This document shows, piece by piece, positions 8,120-16,983 of a DNA stretch of 64,000 nt (its first letter is position 1; each line of letters starts with the position of its first letter). The stretch comes from Nocardioides soli. GTDB taxonomy: Bacteria > Actinomycetota > Actinomycetes > Propionibacteriales > Nocardioidaceae. The stretch is from assembly GCF_014191495.1 (NCBI RefSeq), contig NZ_JACHWR010000001.1, forward strand, positions 434,001 to 498,000. The letters are read 5' to 3'. The notes below the pieces were generated by a model. The model was not told where the DNA came from, did not search any database, and was given only the letters and a program-made list of their open reading frames with translations. The position numbers and the translations under genes are program-made.

Positions 8120-9793
8120 ATGGAGAACAGACGGTGGACCGCGTTCTACACCGACGCGGTGGCCGGGACCGACCTCGCCCGCCACACGTCGCTGGTCGAG
8201 GCATGGCGAGCGCGCGTGGCGCGCGAACCCGAGGCCGTGGCGATCGCCTACTTCGACGCCACGATGACCGTGCGGGAGGTCGACGAGGTCACCGACGCCC
8301 TCGCGGCGGCCTATCGCTCGCTCGGCACCCAGCGCGGGGACCGGGTCGGCATCTACCTGCAGAACATCCCCCAGTTCGCCCTGTCCCTGCTCGCCCTGTG
8401 GAAGCTCGGGGCGACCGCCCTGGTGCTCAACCCCATGTACCGCGGCCAGGAGCTGCGCCGGCTGATCGACGACGCGGCGGCCGTCGGCATCGTCTGCACG
8501 GACGCGGACGTGCCGGCGACCGCCGAGACGCTGGTCGGCAGCACGGTGCAGTGGATGGTCAGCACCACTCCCCTGGCCTTCCAGACCCGCAACGACCCTC
8601 GGGTCTTCGGCGCGGAGGCGCGGCGCCTCACGCCGGCGGAGTACGACCTGGAGGAGCTCATCGACGAGTTCCGCGGCGTTCGGCCGGCCCCGCTGGCTCC
8701 GACACGCGACGAGGTGGCACTGCTGACCTATACGTCGGGCACGACCGGCCCGCCCAAGGGTGCGATGAACACCCACGGCAACCTGCTGGCGGTGACCACG
8801 ACGTACGCCGCTTGGATCGAGCTCCGGCCCGGGGACGCCGTCTTCGCGATGGCGCCGCTGTTCCACATCACCGGCGCGGTCATCAACGCGACGATCGCGC
8901 TGCTGCACGACGCCGTCCTGGTGATGACGAACCGTTTCAACCCCGAGGTGGCGATCGACGCGTTCGTCGAGCACGGCGTGACCTTCACGATCGGATCGAT
9001 CACCGCCTTCAACGCCATCGACCAGCTGCCGCAGGCCACCCGGGAGCACTTCGCCTCGCTGCGGTCCGTCTACAGCGGCGGCGCACCGATCCCACCGTCG
9101 ACCGTCGATCGGTTCCGCGATCGCTTCGGCGTCTACATCCACAACATCTACGGCATGACCGAGACGAGCTCGGGCGTGATCGCCGTGCCGCTCGGCGTCG
9201 AGGCGCCGGTCGACGAGGCGAGCGGGACGCTGTCGGTGGGGGTGCCGCTGCCGGGCCTCGACGCGCAGGTGGTGGACGCCTCGGACCGACCGGTCCCGCC
9301 CGGTGCGCAGGGTGAGCTGGTGCTCCGCGGACCGCAGGTGGTGCCGGGCTACTGGCACCGGCCGGAGGCCACCGCCGCGACCATCCCCGACGGCTGGCTG
9401 CACACCGGCGACGGAGCGATCATGGACGAGGCGGGCTGGGTCTACCTGGTCGACCGCCTGAAGGACCAGATCAACACCTCCGGCTACAAGGTCTGGCCCC
9501 GTGAGGTCGAGGACACCCTGTACGCCCACCCCGCGGTGCACGAGGCCGCGGTCGTGGGCGTGCCGGACGACTACCGCGGCGAGGCCGTCACGGCCTTCGT
9601 GTCGCTGAAGGCGGGGACGACCGCGACACCGGAGGAGCTGATCGCGTTCGCCCGCGAGCGGCTCGCGGCCTACAAGTGCCCCCGGGTGGTCCACGTCGTG
9701 TCGGACCTGCCGAAGACGCAGACCGGGAAGATCCGCCGCAACGTGCTCCGGGACCGGGAGGCGGCCGACGCCGGGGCCGACGACCGCCTGTGA
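8120..9793 (+). CDS. AMP-forming acyl-CoA synthetase (ANL superfamily)
   Basis: A 557-residue adenylating enzyme with the P-loop-like motif TYTSGTTGPPKGAM near residue 205, the A5 motif YGMTETS, the A7 motif HTGD, the hinge DRLKDQI and the C-terminal lysine motif PKTQTGKIRR. It activates a carboxylic acid as acyl-AMP and transfers it to CoA. An excellent AGGAGGT lies eight bases before the ATG. Co-orientation with the TetR gene suggests the acid derived from the imported compound as substrate. Chain length or aromaticity cannot be read safely. Transcription probably ends at the inverted repeat that overlaps its stop codon. Confidence 0.9.
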   Translation: MENRRWTAFYTDAVAGTDLARHTSLVEAWRARVAREPEAVAIAYFDATMTVREVDEVTDALAAAYRSLGTQRGDRVGIYLQNIPQFALSLLALWKLGATALVLNPMYRGQELRRLIDDAAAVGIVCTDADVPATAETLVGSTVQWMVSTTPLAFQTRNDPRVFGAEARRLTPAEYDLEELIDEFRGVRPAPLAPTRDEVALLTYTSGTTGPPKGAMNTHGNLLAVTTTYAAWIELRPGDAVFAMAPLFHITGAVINATIALLHDAVLVMTNRFNPEVAIDAFVEHGVTFTIGSITAFNAIDQLPQATREHFASLRSVYSGGAPIPPSTVDRFRDRFGVYIHNIYGMTETSSGVIAVPLGVEAPVDEASGTLSVGVPLPGLDAQVVDASDRPVPPGAQGELVLRGPQVVPGYWHRPEATAATIPDGWLHTGDGAIMDEAGWVYLVDRLKDQINTSGYKVWPREVEDTLYAHPAVHEAAVVGVPDDYRGEAVTAFVSLKAGTTATPEELIAFARERLAAYKCPRVVHVVSDLPKTQTGKIRRNVLRDREAADAGADDRL

Positions 9794-9821
9794 CAGCGGG
9801 CCGCGGGCCCACTGTCACAGG
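9787..9821. terminator. Bidirectional hairpin overlapping the ligase stop codon
   Basis: CCTGTGACAGCGGGCC and its near-perfect complement around a 3-base loop, with one C/A mismatch. It lies between two convergent genes and includes the TGA of the ligase. There is no strong U tract, as is common in actinobacteria. Confidence 0.7.
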
Positions 9822-9867
9822 CGACTGCCGCCGCTCCCGCGGGCGCGGCGGGCGGCACCCATGGGCG

Positions 9868-10092
9868 TCAGGACAGGTGCGGCGCGGAGCGCAGCCCCGC
9901 CGCGACCTCGCTCTCCATACTGAGCAGGATCTCCGGGACCGGCCCGCCGTTCCTGGCCTCGAGCTCCGGGAGGCCGTCGGGCGTGCCGCTCCCGCCCTGC
10001 GCGGCAGCGGTCTCCTCGGTGGTCGTGCCAGTGGTCGTGCCAGTGGTCGTGGCGTCAGCAGCGTCGTCGCTGATCTGGATCACGAGCTTCAT
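9868..10092 (-). CDS. Small Thr-repeat protein of the protease cassette
   Basis: A 74-residue protein. Its first residues (MKLVIQISDD) match the start of the first gene of the cassette (MTDVVIQISPE), so the two share an N-terminal beta strand. The centre is a low-complexity Thr/Gly linker (TTTGTTTGTTTEE) encoded by a 12-bp tandem repeat. The tail is acidic then amphipathic (EILLSMESEVAAGL). It starts 11 bp after the protease stop with GGAGGG at good spacing, so it is a real and co-expressed gene. It could be a substrate, an adaptor or a degenerate inhibitor of the protease; nothing in it shows which. Confidence 0.75.
   Translation of the reverse strand: MKLVIQISDDAADATTTGTTTGTTTEETAAAQGGSGTPDGLPELEARNGGPVPEILLSMESEVAAGLRSAPHLS
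10019..10054. repeat. 12-bp in-frame tandem repeat (three copies)
   Basis: Units of GTGGTCGTGCCA, the third diverged, lie within the small Thr-repeat gene. Each unit adds Thr-Gly-Thr-Thr, so slippage would change linker length without breaking the frame. Confidence 0.8.
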
Positions 10093-10103
10093 CGTTCTCC
10101 CTC

Positions 10104-11945
10104 CTACCAACCCAGCACGGCGTAGCGGACCTCGAAGGAGGTCTGCTCCGCGCGCAGGTTCTTGATGTCGATCCAGTACGTCACGTAGTAGTCGGACGGG
10201 CGCTCGGTGCGGACCGTCCACTCGACGGTGGGGCCGCCTCCCCGCGGGTTGGTGGGCACCACCGACCACTCCACATGCCAGTGCGCCGGCCAGTTGAAGG
10301 TGAACCAGCGCTGGGTCTGGTCGGCCTCGAGCCGGCCCCGGAACTGGACTCCGAACCAGCTGCGCTGCTCGAGTGCCATCGGGATCAGCTGGCGCAGGTC
10401 CGGACGGCTGCCGATCCGCTGCGTGCTCGGGCGCCCCGGCGCGTCCTGCTGCGGCGATCCGCCCGCGCGCAGCAGCTGCCGGGCCCGACCGGGCGACAAC
10501 GGGATCCGGCCCGCGGCGCGCAGCGTGCCCTGCACGCACGCGAGGGCACCGACCACGATCGGCGAGGCGCTCGACGTACCGCTGAACATGTCGGTGTACC
10601 AGAGATCCTGCGAGGCGCCACCCTGCAGGTCGCCGTACCCGGTCGAGGTCACCTCCCGTCCCCAGCCCTGCGCGTCGACGCACGCCCCGTAGTTGGAGAA
10701 GTCGAGCCGGGACCGGTCCGGGCCGTGGTCCCGCCCGTGGGTGCCCGGCGGTGGCGCTCCGGCCCCGACGACGACGGCACCGGAGTCCAGTGTCGTCCGG
10801 CGGAAGGGGTTGACCCACCACGTCGGGAAGCCGGCCGGCCCGGTGTCGTAGACGGCGTTGTCCAGGTCGCGAGCGCCGTTGCCGGCGGCCTCGACCACGA
10901 CCACGCCGCGGTTGACGGCGTAGCGGATGGCCAGGTAGTCGTCGGGCCACCACTCGACCGCGATGTACCCGTCCTGGCCGGCGCCGCTCGCATCGGGGCC
11001 TGCCCGGTGGATCTCCAGCAGCAGGATGTCACCGGCGGACACCCGGTCCGCGGCCTGCTGGATGGCCTGCGCGGTGGGCATCGAGAACGCCGCGCCGTAG
11101 ACGACGGCGTCGGGTGCGATCCCGGTGACCCCGAAGCTGTTCACGTCGCCGCTGATCTCGCCGAGCACCGCCGTGCCGTGGTTGGTGTCGGTCGAGCCCG
11201 TGCCGACGACGACCCCGCCCTGGTTGGTGCGCAGGTCCTCGTGCGTGAAGCGCCAGCCCCACTCACAGTCGATCACCTGCACGCCCGCGCCTCGGCCTCC
11301 GGAGACGGTCCAGGCATGGCGTGCGTCGATGCCGCCCGGGGCGGCGCCCAGGTAGCCCTGTCTGGTCTCGAACGACGGCGACACCGGGGGCGAGTCCATG
11401 GGGAGCGGCTGCATGTCGTTGACCCCGAGGCCGTCCGTGCTCGCCTCCTCGTAGGGCGCCTCGGCCCGGGCGGACTGCGCCCGCGCGGCGACGGCCTTCT
11501 TCGCCGGTCGGGTGCCGCGGCGGCCCGACGTCGTCGTGCGCGTCTGGGCGAGCGCCGCCGCCGGCTTCACGTAGGCGCTCTCGACGACGTCCATGGCGTT
11601 GAGCTGCTCGGCCAGTGCCTCGAGCCGGTCGTCGGGCGCTGCCACCTGGTAGCAGCGACCCATCCTGTCGACCAGCTCGCCCATCTCGGGCGCCGCCATG
11701 CCGGCGGCCGCCGGGTGCTGGCTGTCGGACCGCAGTCGTTCGGCGGAGCCGAAGATCGGTTGGAAGACGACGTCCGGCGCGGCCGCGAGCTCCGCGAGCG
11801 GCCCGACCGGGCTGTTCGACGTTGTCGTGGCGTACGACGCCGTGATCTCGACGCCGGAGCCCGCTGCCGTGAAGCAGACCAGCTCTCGGCGGCCTTCGGC
11901 CAACGGGCCGTCTTCGTTCAGTCGTGCGCTACCCCTGTCTGCCAT
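10104..11945 (-). CDS. Subtilisin-like (S8) serine protease without signal peptide
   Basis: A 613-residue protein. The catalytic domain spans roughly residues 195-480 with the full triad: D226 (VIDCEWGW), H256 (NHGTAVLGE) and S458 (SGTSSASP), plus oxyanion Asn356 (AAGNG). The N-terminal about 130 residues form a prodomain-like region ending in ESAYVKP (122-128), followed by a basic linker (130-165). About 110 residues after the domain look like a beta-sandwich rich in Trp and Tyr. There is no signal peptide, so it is probably cytosolic or exported non-classically. The start is supported by GGAGAGG before ATG 11945. It lies between two small proteins in one operon; the upstream one carries the same ESAYVKP ending. 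Confidence 0.88.
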   Translation of the reverse strand: MADRGSARLNEDGPLAEGRRELVCFTAAGSGVEITASYATTTSNSPVGPLAELAAAPDVVFQPIFGSAERLRSDSQHPAAAGMAAPEMGELVDRMGRCYQVAAPDDRLEALAEQLNAMDVVESAYVKPAAALAQTRTTTSGRRGTRPAKKAVAARAQSARAEAPYEEASTDGLGVNDMQPLPMDSPPVSPSFETRQGYLGAAPGGIDARHAWTVSGGRGAGVQVIDCEWGWRFTHEDLRTNQGGVVVGTGSTDTNHGTAVLGEISGDVNSFGVTGIAPDAVVYGAAFSMPTAQAIQQAADRVSAGDILLLEIHRAGPDASGAGQDGYIAVEWWPDDYLAIRYAVNRGVVVVEAAGNGARDLDNAVYDTGPAGFPTWWVNPFRRTTLDSGAVVVGAGAPPPGTHGRDHGPDRSRLDFSNYGACVDAQGWGREVTSTGYGDLQGGASQDLWYTDMFSGTSSASPIVVGALACVQGTLRAAGRIPLSPGRARQLLRAGGSPQQDAPGRPSTQRIGSRPDLRQLIPMALEQRSWFGVQFRGRLEADQTQRWFTFNWPAHWHVEWSVVPTNPRGGGPTVEWTVRTERPSDYYVTYWIDIKNLRAEQTSFEVRYAVLGW

Positions 11946-11963
11946 GGTTCACCTCTCCTTGGG

Positions 11964-12206
11964 TCACGGCACCGATTCGGGTGGCTTGACGTAGGCGGAC
12001 TCGACGTACCGATGGCCGACGAGTTCGCGGACGACTTCGTCGGCGTCGCGGTCGGAGGGCAGTGCGACGTGCAGCCAGGACTGCATCTCGGGATCGTCGG
12101 TCCCGGGGAAGAGTGCCCCCACCGGGGCACCGACCAGCTGCGTGAGCACCGTCGTCGCTTCCCGGCGACCGATCTCAGGGCTGATCTGGATGACGACGTC
12201 AGTCAT
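11964..12206 (-). CDS. Stand-alone prodomain-like protein, putative I9-type inhibitor or chaperone
   Basis: An 80-residue protein. Its second half (LPSDRDADEVVREL, then VESAYVKP at 68-75) lines up without gaps with the prodomain of the adjacent protease (APDDRLEALAEQL, then VESAYVKP at 121-128). The pattern of short strands and helices suggests a ferredoxin-like I9 propeptide fold. I9 propeptides inhibit subtilases and help them fold, so a separate copy could do this in trans. It is the first gene of the operon, 18 bp before the protease, with a good TTGACA promoter upstream. The start is ATG 12206, but no clear ribosome site was found and upstream ATG/GTG codons are possible. Function is inferred. 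Confidence 0.72.
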   Translation of the reverse strand: MTDVVIQISPEIGRREATTVLTQLVGAPVGALFPGTDDPEMQSWLHVALPSDRDADEVVRELVGHRYVESAYVKPPESVP

Positions 12207-12268
12207 GACCATCACACGGTTCGCGCCCCGCATCGGCCGGTTCGCCGACGGCTCGAGCGTGCCCCTTC

Positions 12269-12297
12269 ATCAGAGTGCGACGCCCGGTGCCTGTCAA
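12269..12297 (-). promoter_or_regulatory. Predicted sigma-70 promoter of the protease cassette
   Basis: A perfect -35 TTGACA (12297-12292), a 17-bp spacer and TCTGAT as -10 (12274-12269), about 55 bp upstream of the first cassette gene. The remaining intergenic DNA to 12368 shows no other gene. Confidence 0.55.
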
Positions 12298-12368
12298 CGG
12301 CTGGGCACGTCAATGGCGAGAACTCGTCATTTTGCGCACCACCCGTCGATGTCCGGGAGGGTCGAACC

Positions 12369-13781
12369 TCAGCGCCGGCCCCTCGTCGGCACGCCCAGCG
12401 CCGTGGGCGTCACCGCCGCGTCGGCCTCGGCCGCGCTGAGCCAGCCCTCGGCCACGACGACCTCGAGCACGCCCCGGTCCGAGGCCAGCGCCAGCCGGGC
12501 CGCCTCGGTGGCGCGTTCGTACCCGATCATCGGGCTCAGCGCGGTGACCAGTCCGATGCTGCTCTCGACCTGGGCGCGCAGGTGCACCTCGTTGACCGTG
12601 ATGCCGTCGACGCAGCGCGTCGCCAGGGCGGTGGACGCCCGGCCGAGCCGGTCGATGCTCCGGAACAGCGTGTGCCCGATCACCGGCTCGAACGCGTTGA
12701 GCTGGAGCTGACCGGCCTCCGCCGCCATCGTGACGGTGAGGTCGTTGCCGATCACCTCGAAGGCCACCTGGTTGACCAGCTCGGGGATCACCGGGTTCAC
12801 CTTGCCGGGCATGATGCTCGACCCGGCCTGACGCTCCGGGAGGTTCAGCTCGTGGAAGCCCCCTCGGGGCCCCGAGGCCAGCAGCCGCAGGTCGTTGCAG
12901 ATCTTGGAGAGCTTGACGGCGTACCGCTTGAGCATCGACGAGAGCAGCACGAAGACGCCGCAGTCCTGGGTCGCCTCGATCAGGTCCGGGGCGGTGCGCA
13001 CCGGCAGCCCAGTGATCCTCGCCAGGTAGTGGCGCACCAGGTCGCGGTAGTCGTGGTGCGCGTTCAGGCCGGTGCCGATGGCCGTCCCGCCGAGATTGAC
13101 CTCGAGCAGGTGCGGGACCACCTCGTCGATGCGCGCGCGGTCCTCCCGCAGCGTCGCCGCGAACGCCCGGAACTCCTGGCCGACGGTCATCGGCACGGCG
13201 TCCTGGAGCTGCGTGCGACCGAGCTTCAGCACGTCGCCGATGTCGTCGGCCCTCCGCTCGAACGACGTCGCCAGCGCCTCGATCCGCACCACGAGGTCGT
13301 GCACGGCGAGCCGCAGCCCGAGCCGCAGCGCGGTCGGATAGACGTCGTTGGTGGACTGTCCCAGGTTCACGTGCTCGTTGGGATGGACCACGGCGTAGCT
13401 GCCCCGCGGCTCGCCGAGCAGCTCCAGAGCCCGGTTGGCGATGACCTCGTTGGCGTTCATGTTGGTCGACGTCCCCGCACCGCCCTGGAGTACGTCGACG
13501 ACGAAGGAGTCCCGCAGCCGCCCCTGCCGGATCTCGAGGCACGCGGCAATGACGGCGTCCGCCACCTGCTCGTCCAGCAGGCCCAGGTCCCGGTTGGCCA
13601 TCGCCGCGGCCTGCTTGACGCCGGCCAGCGACTCGATCAGCGCCGGGTGCGCCGCGATCGGGGTGCCGGTGATGTCGAAGTTCTGCAGCGCCCGGACCGT
13701 GTTGATGCCCCAGTAGGCCCCGGCGGGGATCTCGAGCTCGCCGATCAGGTCGTGCTCGACGCGCAGGTCGGGTCGCGTCAT
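12369..13781 (-). CDS. aspA: Aspartate ammonia-lyase-like class II fumarase/aspartase family enzyme
   Basis: A 470-residue protein with the superfamily signature GSSIMPGKVNP near residue 320, the N-terminal TNMNANEV region and HPNEHVNLGQSTND. Aspartases convert L-aspartate to fumarate and ammonia. The GTSTNMN and QSTNDVYPTALR segments favour aspartase over fumarase or argininosuccinate lyase, though a related C-N lyase with another substrate is possible. It is the last gene of a minus-strand operon and overlaps the VOC gene stop by 4 bp. In this catabolic island it may release nitrogen from an aspartate-like intermediate. Confidence 0.85.
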   Translation of the reverse strand: MTRPDLRVEHDLIGELEIPAGAYWGINTVRALQNFDITGTPIAAHPALIESLAGVKQAAAMANRDLGLLDEQVADAVIAACLEIRQGRLRDSFVVDVLQGGAGTSTNMNANEVIANRALELLGEPRGSYAVVHPNEHVNLGQSTNDVYPTALRLGLRLAVHDLVVRIEALATSFERRADDIGDVLKLGRTQLQDAVPMTVGQEFRAFAATLREDRARIDEVVPHLLEVNLGGTAIGTGLNAHHDYRDLVRHYLARITGLPVRTAPDLIEATQDCGVFVLLSSMLKRYAVKLSKICNDLRLLASGPRGGFHELNLPERQAGSSIMPGKVNPVIPELVNQVAFEVIGNDLTVTMAAEAGQLQLNAFEPVIGHTLFRSIDRLGRASTALATRCVDGITVNEVHLRAQVESSIGLVTALSPMIGYERATEAARLALASDRGVLEVVVAEGWLSAAEADAAVTPTALGVPTRGRR

Positions 13782-14185
13782 CGGTCGGTCTCGCTCGAGG
13801 TCTCCACCAGCTCGACCAGCACCCCGCCGAACGAGCGCGGATGGGCGAACGCGATCCGGTGGCCCCCGCCACCGATCCGGGGCTCGCGGTCGATGAGCTC
13901 GACCCCGTGGCGCGCCATCCGGTCGAGGACGGCGGGCAGGTCCTCGACCTCGAAGGCCACGTGGTGCAGACCGGGTCCGCGGGTCGCGATCGACCTCCGC
14001 ACCACGCCGTCGTCGGTCGCCTCCAGCGCCTGGAGCCAGCAGTCACCGACCGGGAGCATGCGTTCGACGAAGCCGGGCGCCGCCTCCTCGCTCTCGACCT
14101 CGAGCCCGAAGACCTCCTGGAGCCGCCGCACGACGGCGGCGCCACTCTCCTCGGCGAAGGCGACGTGATGGATCCGCTTGAGCAC
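13778..14185 (-). CDS. VOC-family protein, methylmalonyl-CoA epimerase-like
   Basis: A 135-residue vicinal-oxygen-chelate protein with two beta-alpha-beta-beta-beta units. IHHVAFAEE opens the first unit and LHHVAFEVED the second. The terminal Glu region is LVELVE, and AHPRSFGGVLVELVE is the motif typical of methylmalonyl-CoA epimerases. It would epimerise (2S)/(2R)-methylmalonyl-CoA or a close analogue. A split methylmalonyl-CoA-mutase-type enzyme with MCM-like substrate residues is encoded in the same island at 28735-30734. The start is GTG 14185. A 14-bp tandem repeat sits just upstream. Confidence 0.8.
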   Translation of the reverse strand: MLKRIHHVAFAEESGAAVVRRLQEVFGLEVESEEAAPGFVERMLPVGDCWLQALEATDDGVVRRSIATRGPGLHHVAFEVEDLPAVLDRMARHGVELIDREPRIGGGGHRIAFAHPRSFGGVLVELVETSSETDR

Positions 14186-14193
14186 GGCACTCC

Positions 14194-14235
14194 GATCTGG
14201 GTTCTGGGATCTGGGTTCTGGGATCTGAGCCCTGA
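14194..14235. repeat. 14-bp tandem repeat (GATCTGGGTTCTGG, three copies)
   Basis: Two exact copies and a third diverged copy (GATCTGAGCCCTGA) lie between the aldehyde dehydrogenase stop and the VOC start, immediately before the latter. It could space the genes or be a slippage relic; no regulatory role can be shown. Confidence 0.8.
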
Positions 14236-14280
14236 GCCCCTGACACCGGACTCTCACCGGCTGATGACGGACGATCCCGG

Positions 14281-15714
14281 TCAGCGCAGGCTGACCATCA
14301 CGTGCTTCACGTTCGTGTACTCCTCGAGCGCGTAGCTGGACAGGTCCTTGCCGTAGCCCGACTGCTTGTAGCCGCCGAAGGGCATCTCGGGGGTGACCGG
14401 GAAGTGGTCGTTGACCCACACCGTGCCGAACTGCAGGGCCTTGGACATCCGCATCGCGCGGGCGACGTCCCGGGTCCACACCGAGGCGACCAGCCCGTAC
14501 GGCGTGCCGTTGGCCGCGCGGACGGCCGCTTCCTCGTCGGCGACGCGTTGCACGGTCACCACCGGCCCGAAGATCTCCTGCTGGATCAGGTCGTCGCCCT
14601 GCTCGGCGCCGGTGATCACGGTCGGCTGGAAGTAGTAGCCGGCCCGGTCGACGGCGGCGCCGCCGGTGACGACCTCGGTCCGCGGCGAGCGGCCGTCCAC
14701 GAGCGCGGCCACGCGGTCGCGCTGGGCCCCGCTGATCAGCGGCCCGAGCGTCGTCGCCGGGTCGCTGGTGTCACCGACCACGAGCTTCCCGGCCGCGGCC
14801 GCGACGGCCGCGACCAGCTCGTCGTACGCCTTCGGGGTCGCCAGCACTCGGGTGGCGGCGGTGCAGTCCTGGCCGGCGTTCCAGAAGCCGCCGGCAGCGA
14901 TCGCACCGGCGGCGGCCGTGACGTCCGCGTCGTCGAAGACGACGACCGGGGCCTTGCCGCCGAGCTCGAGGTGGACGCGCTTGAGCGAGTCCGCCGCCGT
15001 GCGGGCGATGGCCTTGCCGGTGGCGACCGACCCGGTCAGCGAGACCATGTCGACGCCGGGATGCCCGACGACCGCGGCGCCGACCTCGTCGCCGCCCGCC
15101 ACCGCGTTCAGGACGCCGGGGGGCAGCACCTCCGCCGCGAGGGCGGCCAGCCGCAGCGTGGACACCGGCGTGAGCGGCGCCGGCTTGAGCACCACGGTGT
15201 TCCCCGCCGCGAGGGCCGGGCCGATCTTCCAGAGAGCCATCATCAGCGGGTAGTTCCAGGGCGCGATCTGACCGACCACGCCGATCGGCTCGCGCCGCAG
15301 CATCGAGGTGTAGCCCGTCAGGTACTCCCCCGCCGCCTTCCCCTCCACGACGCGGGCCGCACCGGCGAAGTACCGCAGGCTGTCGACGCCGCCGTCGACC
15401 TCGTCGCCGACCGACTCGATCGGCTTGCCGGCATTGCGGGAGTCGTCGGAGACGAACAGCGACCGGTGCTCCGCCACCGCGTCGGCCAGCGCGAGCAGGT
15501 GCTCCGCACGGGCGGCCGGGGTGGTGTCCGCCCAGCCCTCCGCGGCCCGGCGTGCGGCGGCCACCGCCCGGTCGACGTCGCCGCGGCCCGAGTCGGGTGC
15601 CACGGCGAAGGTGGTGCCGGTCGACGGGTCGGTCACCTCGCGCACCGCACCCGACGCGGCCTCGACCCGCTGCCCGTCGATGAGGTTGAGGAACGGGTCT
15701 GCGTGGTCGCTCAT
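14281..15714 (-). CDS. NAD(P)-dependent aldehyde dehydrogenase (aminobutyraldehyde dehydrogenase-like)
   Basis: A 477-residue ALDH with catalytic Cys in FWNAGQDCTAATR, the general-base Glu in LELGGKAP, and the NAD site with PWNYPLMM and TGSVATGK. GQDCTAATR and the C-terminal YALEEYTNVKHVMVSL are typical of gamma-aminobutyraldehyde/betaine-aldehyde-type enzymes. It oxidises an aldehyde to the acid. Its ATG at 15714 overlaps the flavin-oxidase stop by 4 bp, so the upstream oxidase may make its aldehyde from a primary alcohol. The actual substrate is unknown. Confidence 0.88.
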   Translation of the reverse strand: MSDHADPFLNLIDGQRVEAASGAVREVTDPSTGTTFAVAPDSGRGDVDRAVAAARRAAEGWADTTPAARAEHLLALADAVAEHRSLFVSDDSRNAGKPIESVGDEVDGGVDSLRYFAGAARVVEGKAAGEYLTGYTSMLRREPIGVVGQIAPWNYPLMMALWKIGPALAAGNTVVLKPAPLTPVSTLRLAALAAEVLPPGVLNAVAGGDEVGAAVVGHPGVDMVSLTGSVATGKAIARTAADSLKRVHLELGGKAPVVVFDDADVTAAAGAIAAGGFWNAGQDCTAATRVLATPKAYDELVAAVAAAAGKLVVGDTSDPATTLGPLISGAQRDRVAALVDGRSPRTEVVTGGAAVDRAGYYFQPTVITGAEQGDDLIQQEIFGPVVTVQRVADEEAAVRAANGTPYGLVASVWTRDVARAMRMSKALQFGTVWVNDHFPVTPEMPFGGYKQSGYGKDLSSYALEEYTNVKHVMVSLR

Positions 15715-16940
15715 CGGTCTCCTTCGCGCGGCGTGCCGTCCAGCAGGCCGCCGAGATAGGGGTTGGTGAAGAGGTGGCCGGGATCGAGCTCGGCTCGCAC
15801 CTCGCGGAACGCGGACAGGCCGGGGTACAGGGCGGCCAGGTCGGCGGCGTCGTACGGGTGCCACTTCCCCCAGTGCGGGCGCCCGTCGAACTGCGCGAAG
15901 ATCCGCTCGCAGTCGCGGAAGAGCGCCGCGTTGTCCTCCCCCATCACCCCGGAGACCGAGATCGAGCACGAGGCCCGCGCCGAGAACGGGCTGAGGTAGG
16001 AGTCGTCGGCCGCGATGAAGCGCACCTCCAGCGGGAGCGGGTGCTCCGGATGCCGCGCGAGCAGCATCGCGCGGAGCTCGCCGAGCGCCTCCTCGGCGCG
16101 CTCGACCGGCACCATGAACTCGAGCTCGTGGAACGTCGGCTCGGACGGGTCGGCGAAGACCTGGTAGGCGCGGCCCACCCGGGGCGTGCCGTCGCTCCTG
16201 GGGGCGTCCGCCGGCAGCGGGTCCATCGTCTTGACCAGCACGGTGTCCGCGCCGAGCGGCGGGTCGTAGTCGAACCACGCACTCGCCGCGGCGGCGGTGG
16301 GGAACCAGTAGAAGAGGAAGTGCCGGTGCCCGTCGAGGCGCTCGGACCAGCTGTCGAGCAGCTCCGCCCAGCTGGTCGGCTCGAGCCGGGCCGCGAGCGA
16401 GTAGGCCGGCGAGACCTGCAGGGTCAGCTCGGTGACCACCCCGAGCGCACCGAGCGACGTGCGGGTGGCGCGCAGCCACTCGGGCGTCGAGGAGTCGACG
16501 ACGGCGACCGACCCGTCGGCACGGACCACGCGCGCGCCCACGACCGCGTTCGACAGCGAGCCGAGGTCGCGACCGGTGCCGTGCGTGCCGGTGGCGATCG
16601 CACCGGCGATCTGCTGGCCGTCGATGTCGCCCTGGTTGGTGAGGCTCAGCCCGTGCTCCCACAGGAGCGGGCCGAGGTCGCAGATCCGGGTGCCGGCACG
16701 CACCGTCGCCCGATGGGTCGCGCAGTCGACGTCGACCAGGCCGGACAGGCCGGCCAGGTCGACCACGACGCCGTCGGTGAGGACGAGCGGCACGTTGGAG
16801 TGTCCCGACCCGGCGGGCCGCAGTGTCCGGCCCCGGGACCGGGCCCGGTCGACGGCCTCGACGACCTCGGCCTCGGACGCCGGCGCGACGACCTCCGCTG
16901 GAGTGCAGTGCTGGTTGCGGTACCAGTTCGTCCAGTGCAT
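15711..16940 (-). CDS. FAD-linked oxidase, D-arabinono-1,4-lactone/alditol oxidase family
   Basis: A 409-residue protein. The FAD-binding-4 domain is N-terminal with SGHSNVP, where the His is in the position that covalently binds FAD in alditol and aldonolactone oxidases. NQGDIDGQQIAGAIATGTHGTG is the second FAD signature. The C-terminal ALO domain ends in the diagnostic HWGKWHP motif. Known relatives oxidise primary alcohols or lactones with O2. It is followed by an aldehyde dehydrogenase in a coupled operon, so a two-step alcohol to acid oxidation is likely. Flavoprotein oxidation of the thiamin side-chain alcohol is known in soil bacteria, which makes this a candidate, not a proven, enzyme for such a step. 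Confidence 0.86.
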   Translation of the reverse strand: MHWTNWYRNQHCTPAEVVAPASEAEVVEAVDRARSRGRTLRPAGSGHSNVPLVLTDGVVVDLAGLSGLVDVDCATHRATVRAGTRICDLGPLLWEHGLSLTNQGDIDGQQIAGAIATGTHGTGRDLGSLSNAVVGARVVRADGSVAVVDSSTPEWLRATRTSLGALGVVTELTLQVSPAYSLAARLEPTSWAELLDSWSERLDGHRHFLFYWFPTAAAASAWFDYDPPLGADTVLVKTMDPLPADAPRSDGTPRVGRAYQVFADPSEPTFHELEFMVPVERAEEALGELRAMLLARHPEHPLPLEVRFIAADDSYLSPFSARASCSISVSGVMGEDNAALFRDCERIFAQFDGRPHWGKWHPYDAADLAALYPGLSAFREVRAELDPGHLFTNPYLGGLLDGTPREGDR

Positions 16941-16983
16941 CGACTTCCTTCGGGTAGACGGGGTGCGCGCGGTGGCGGGCGGC

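Noticed and set aside
9868..10092. RiPP precursor peptide
   Set aside because: No maturation enzyme (YcaO, radical SAM, lanthipeptide synthetase) is nearby, and the repeat region is Thr/Gly without a typical core. A protease partner or substrate is likelier.
10275..14168. A 1297-codon plus-strand open frame across the protease cassette and aspA
   Set aside because: It spans several well-supported minus-strand genes and has no recognisable domain; it is a shadow frame.
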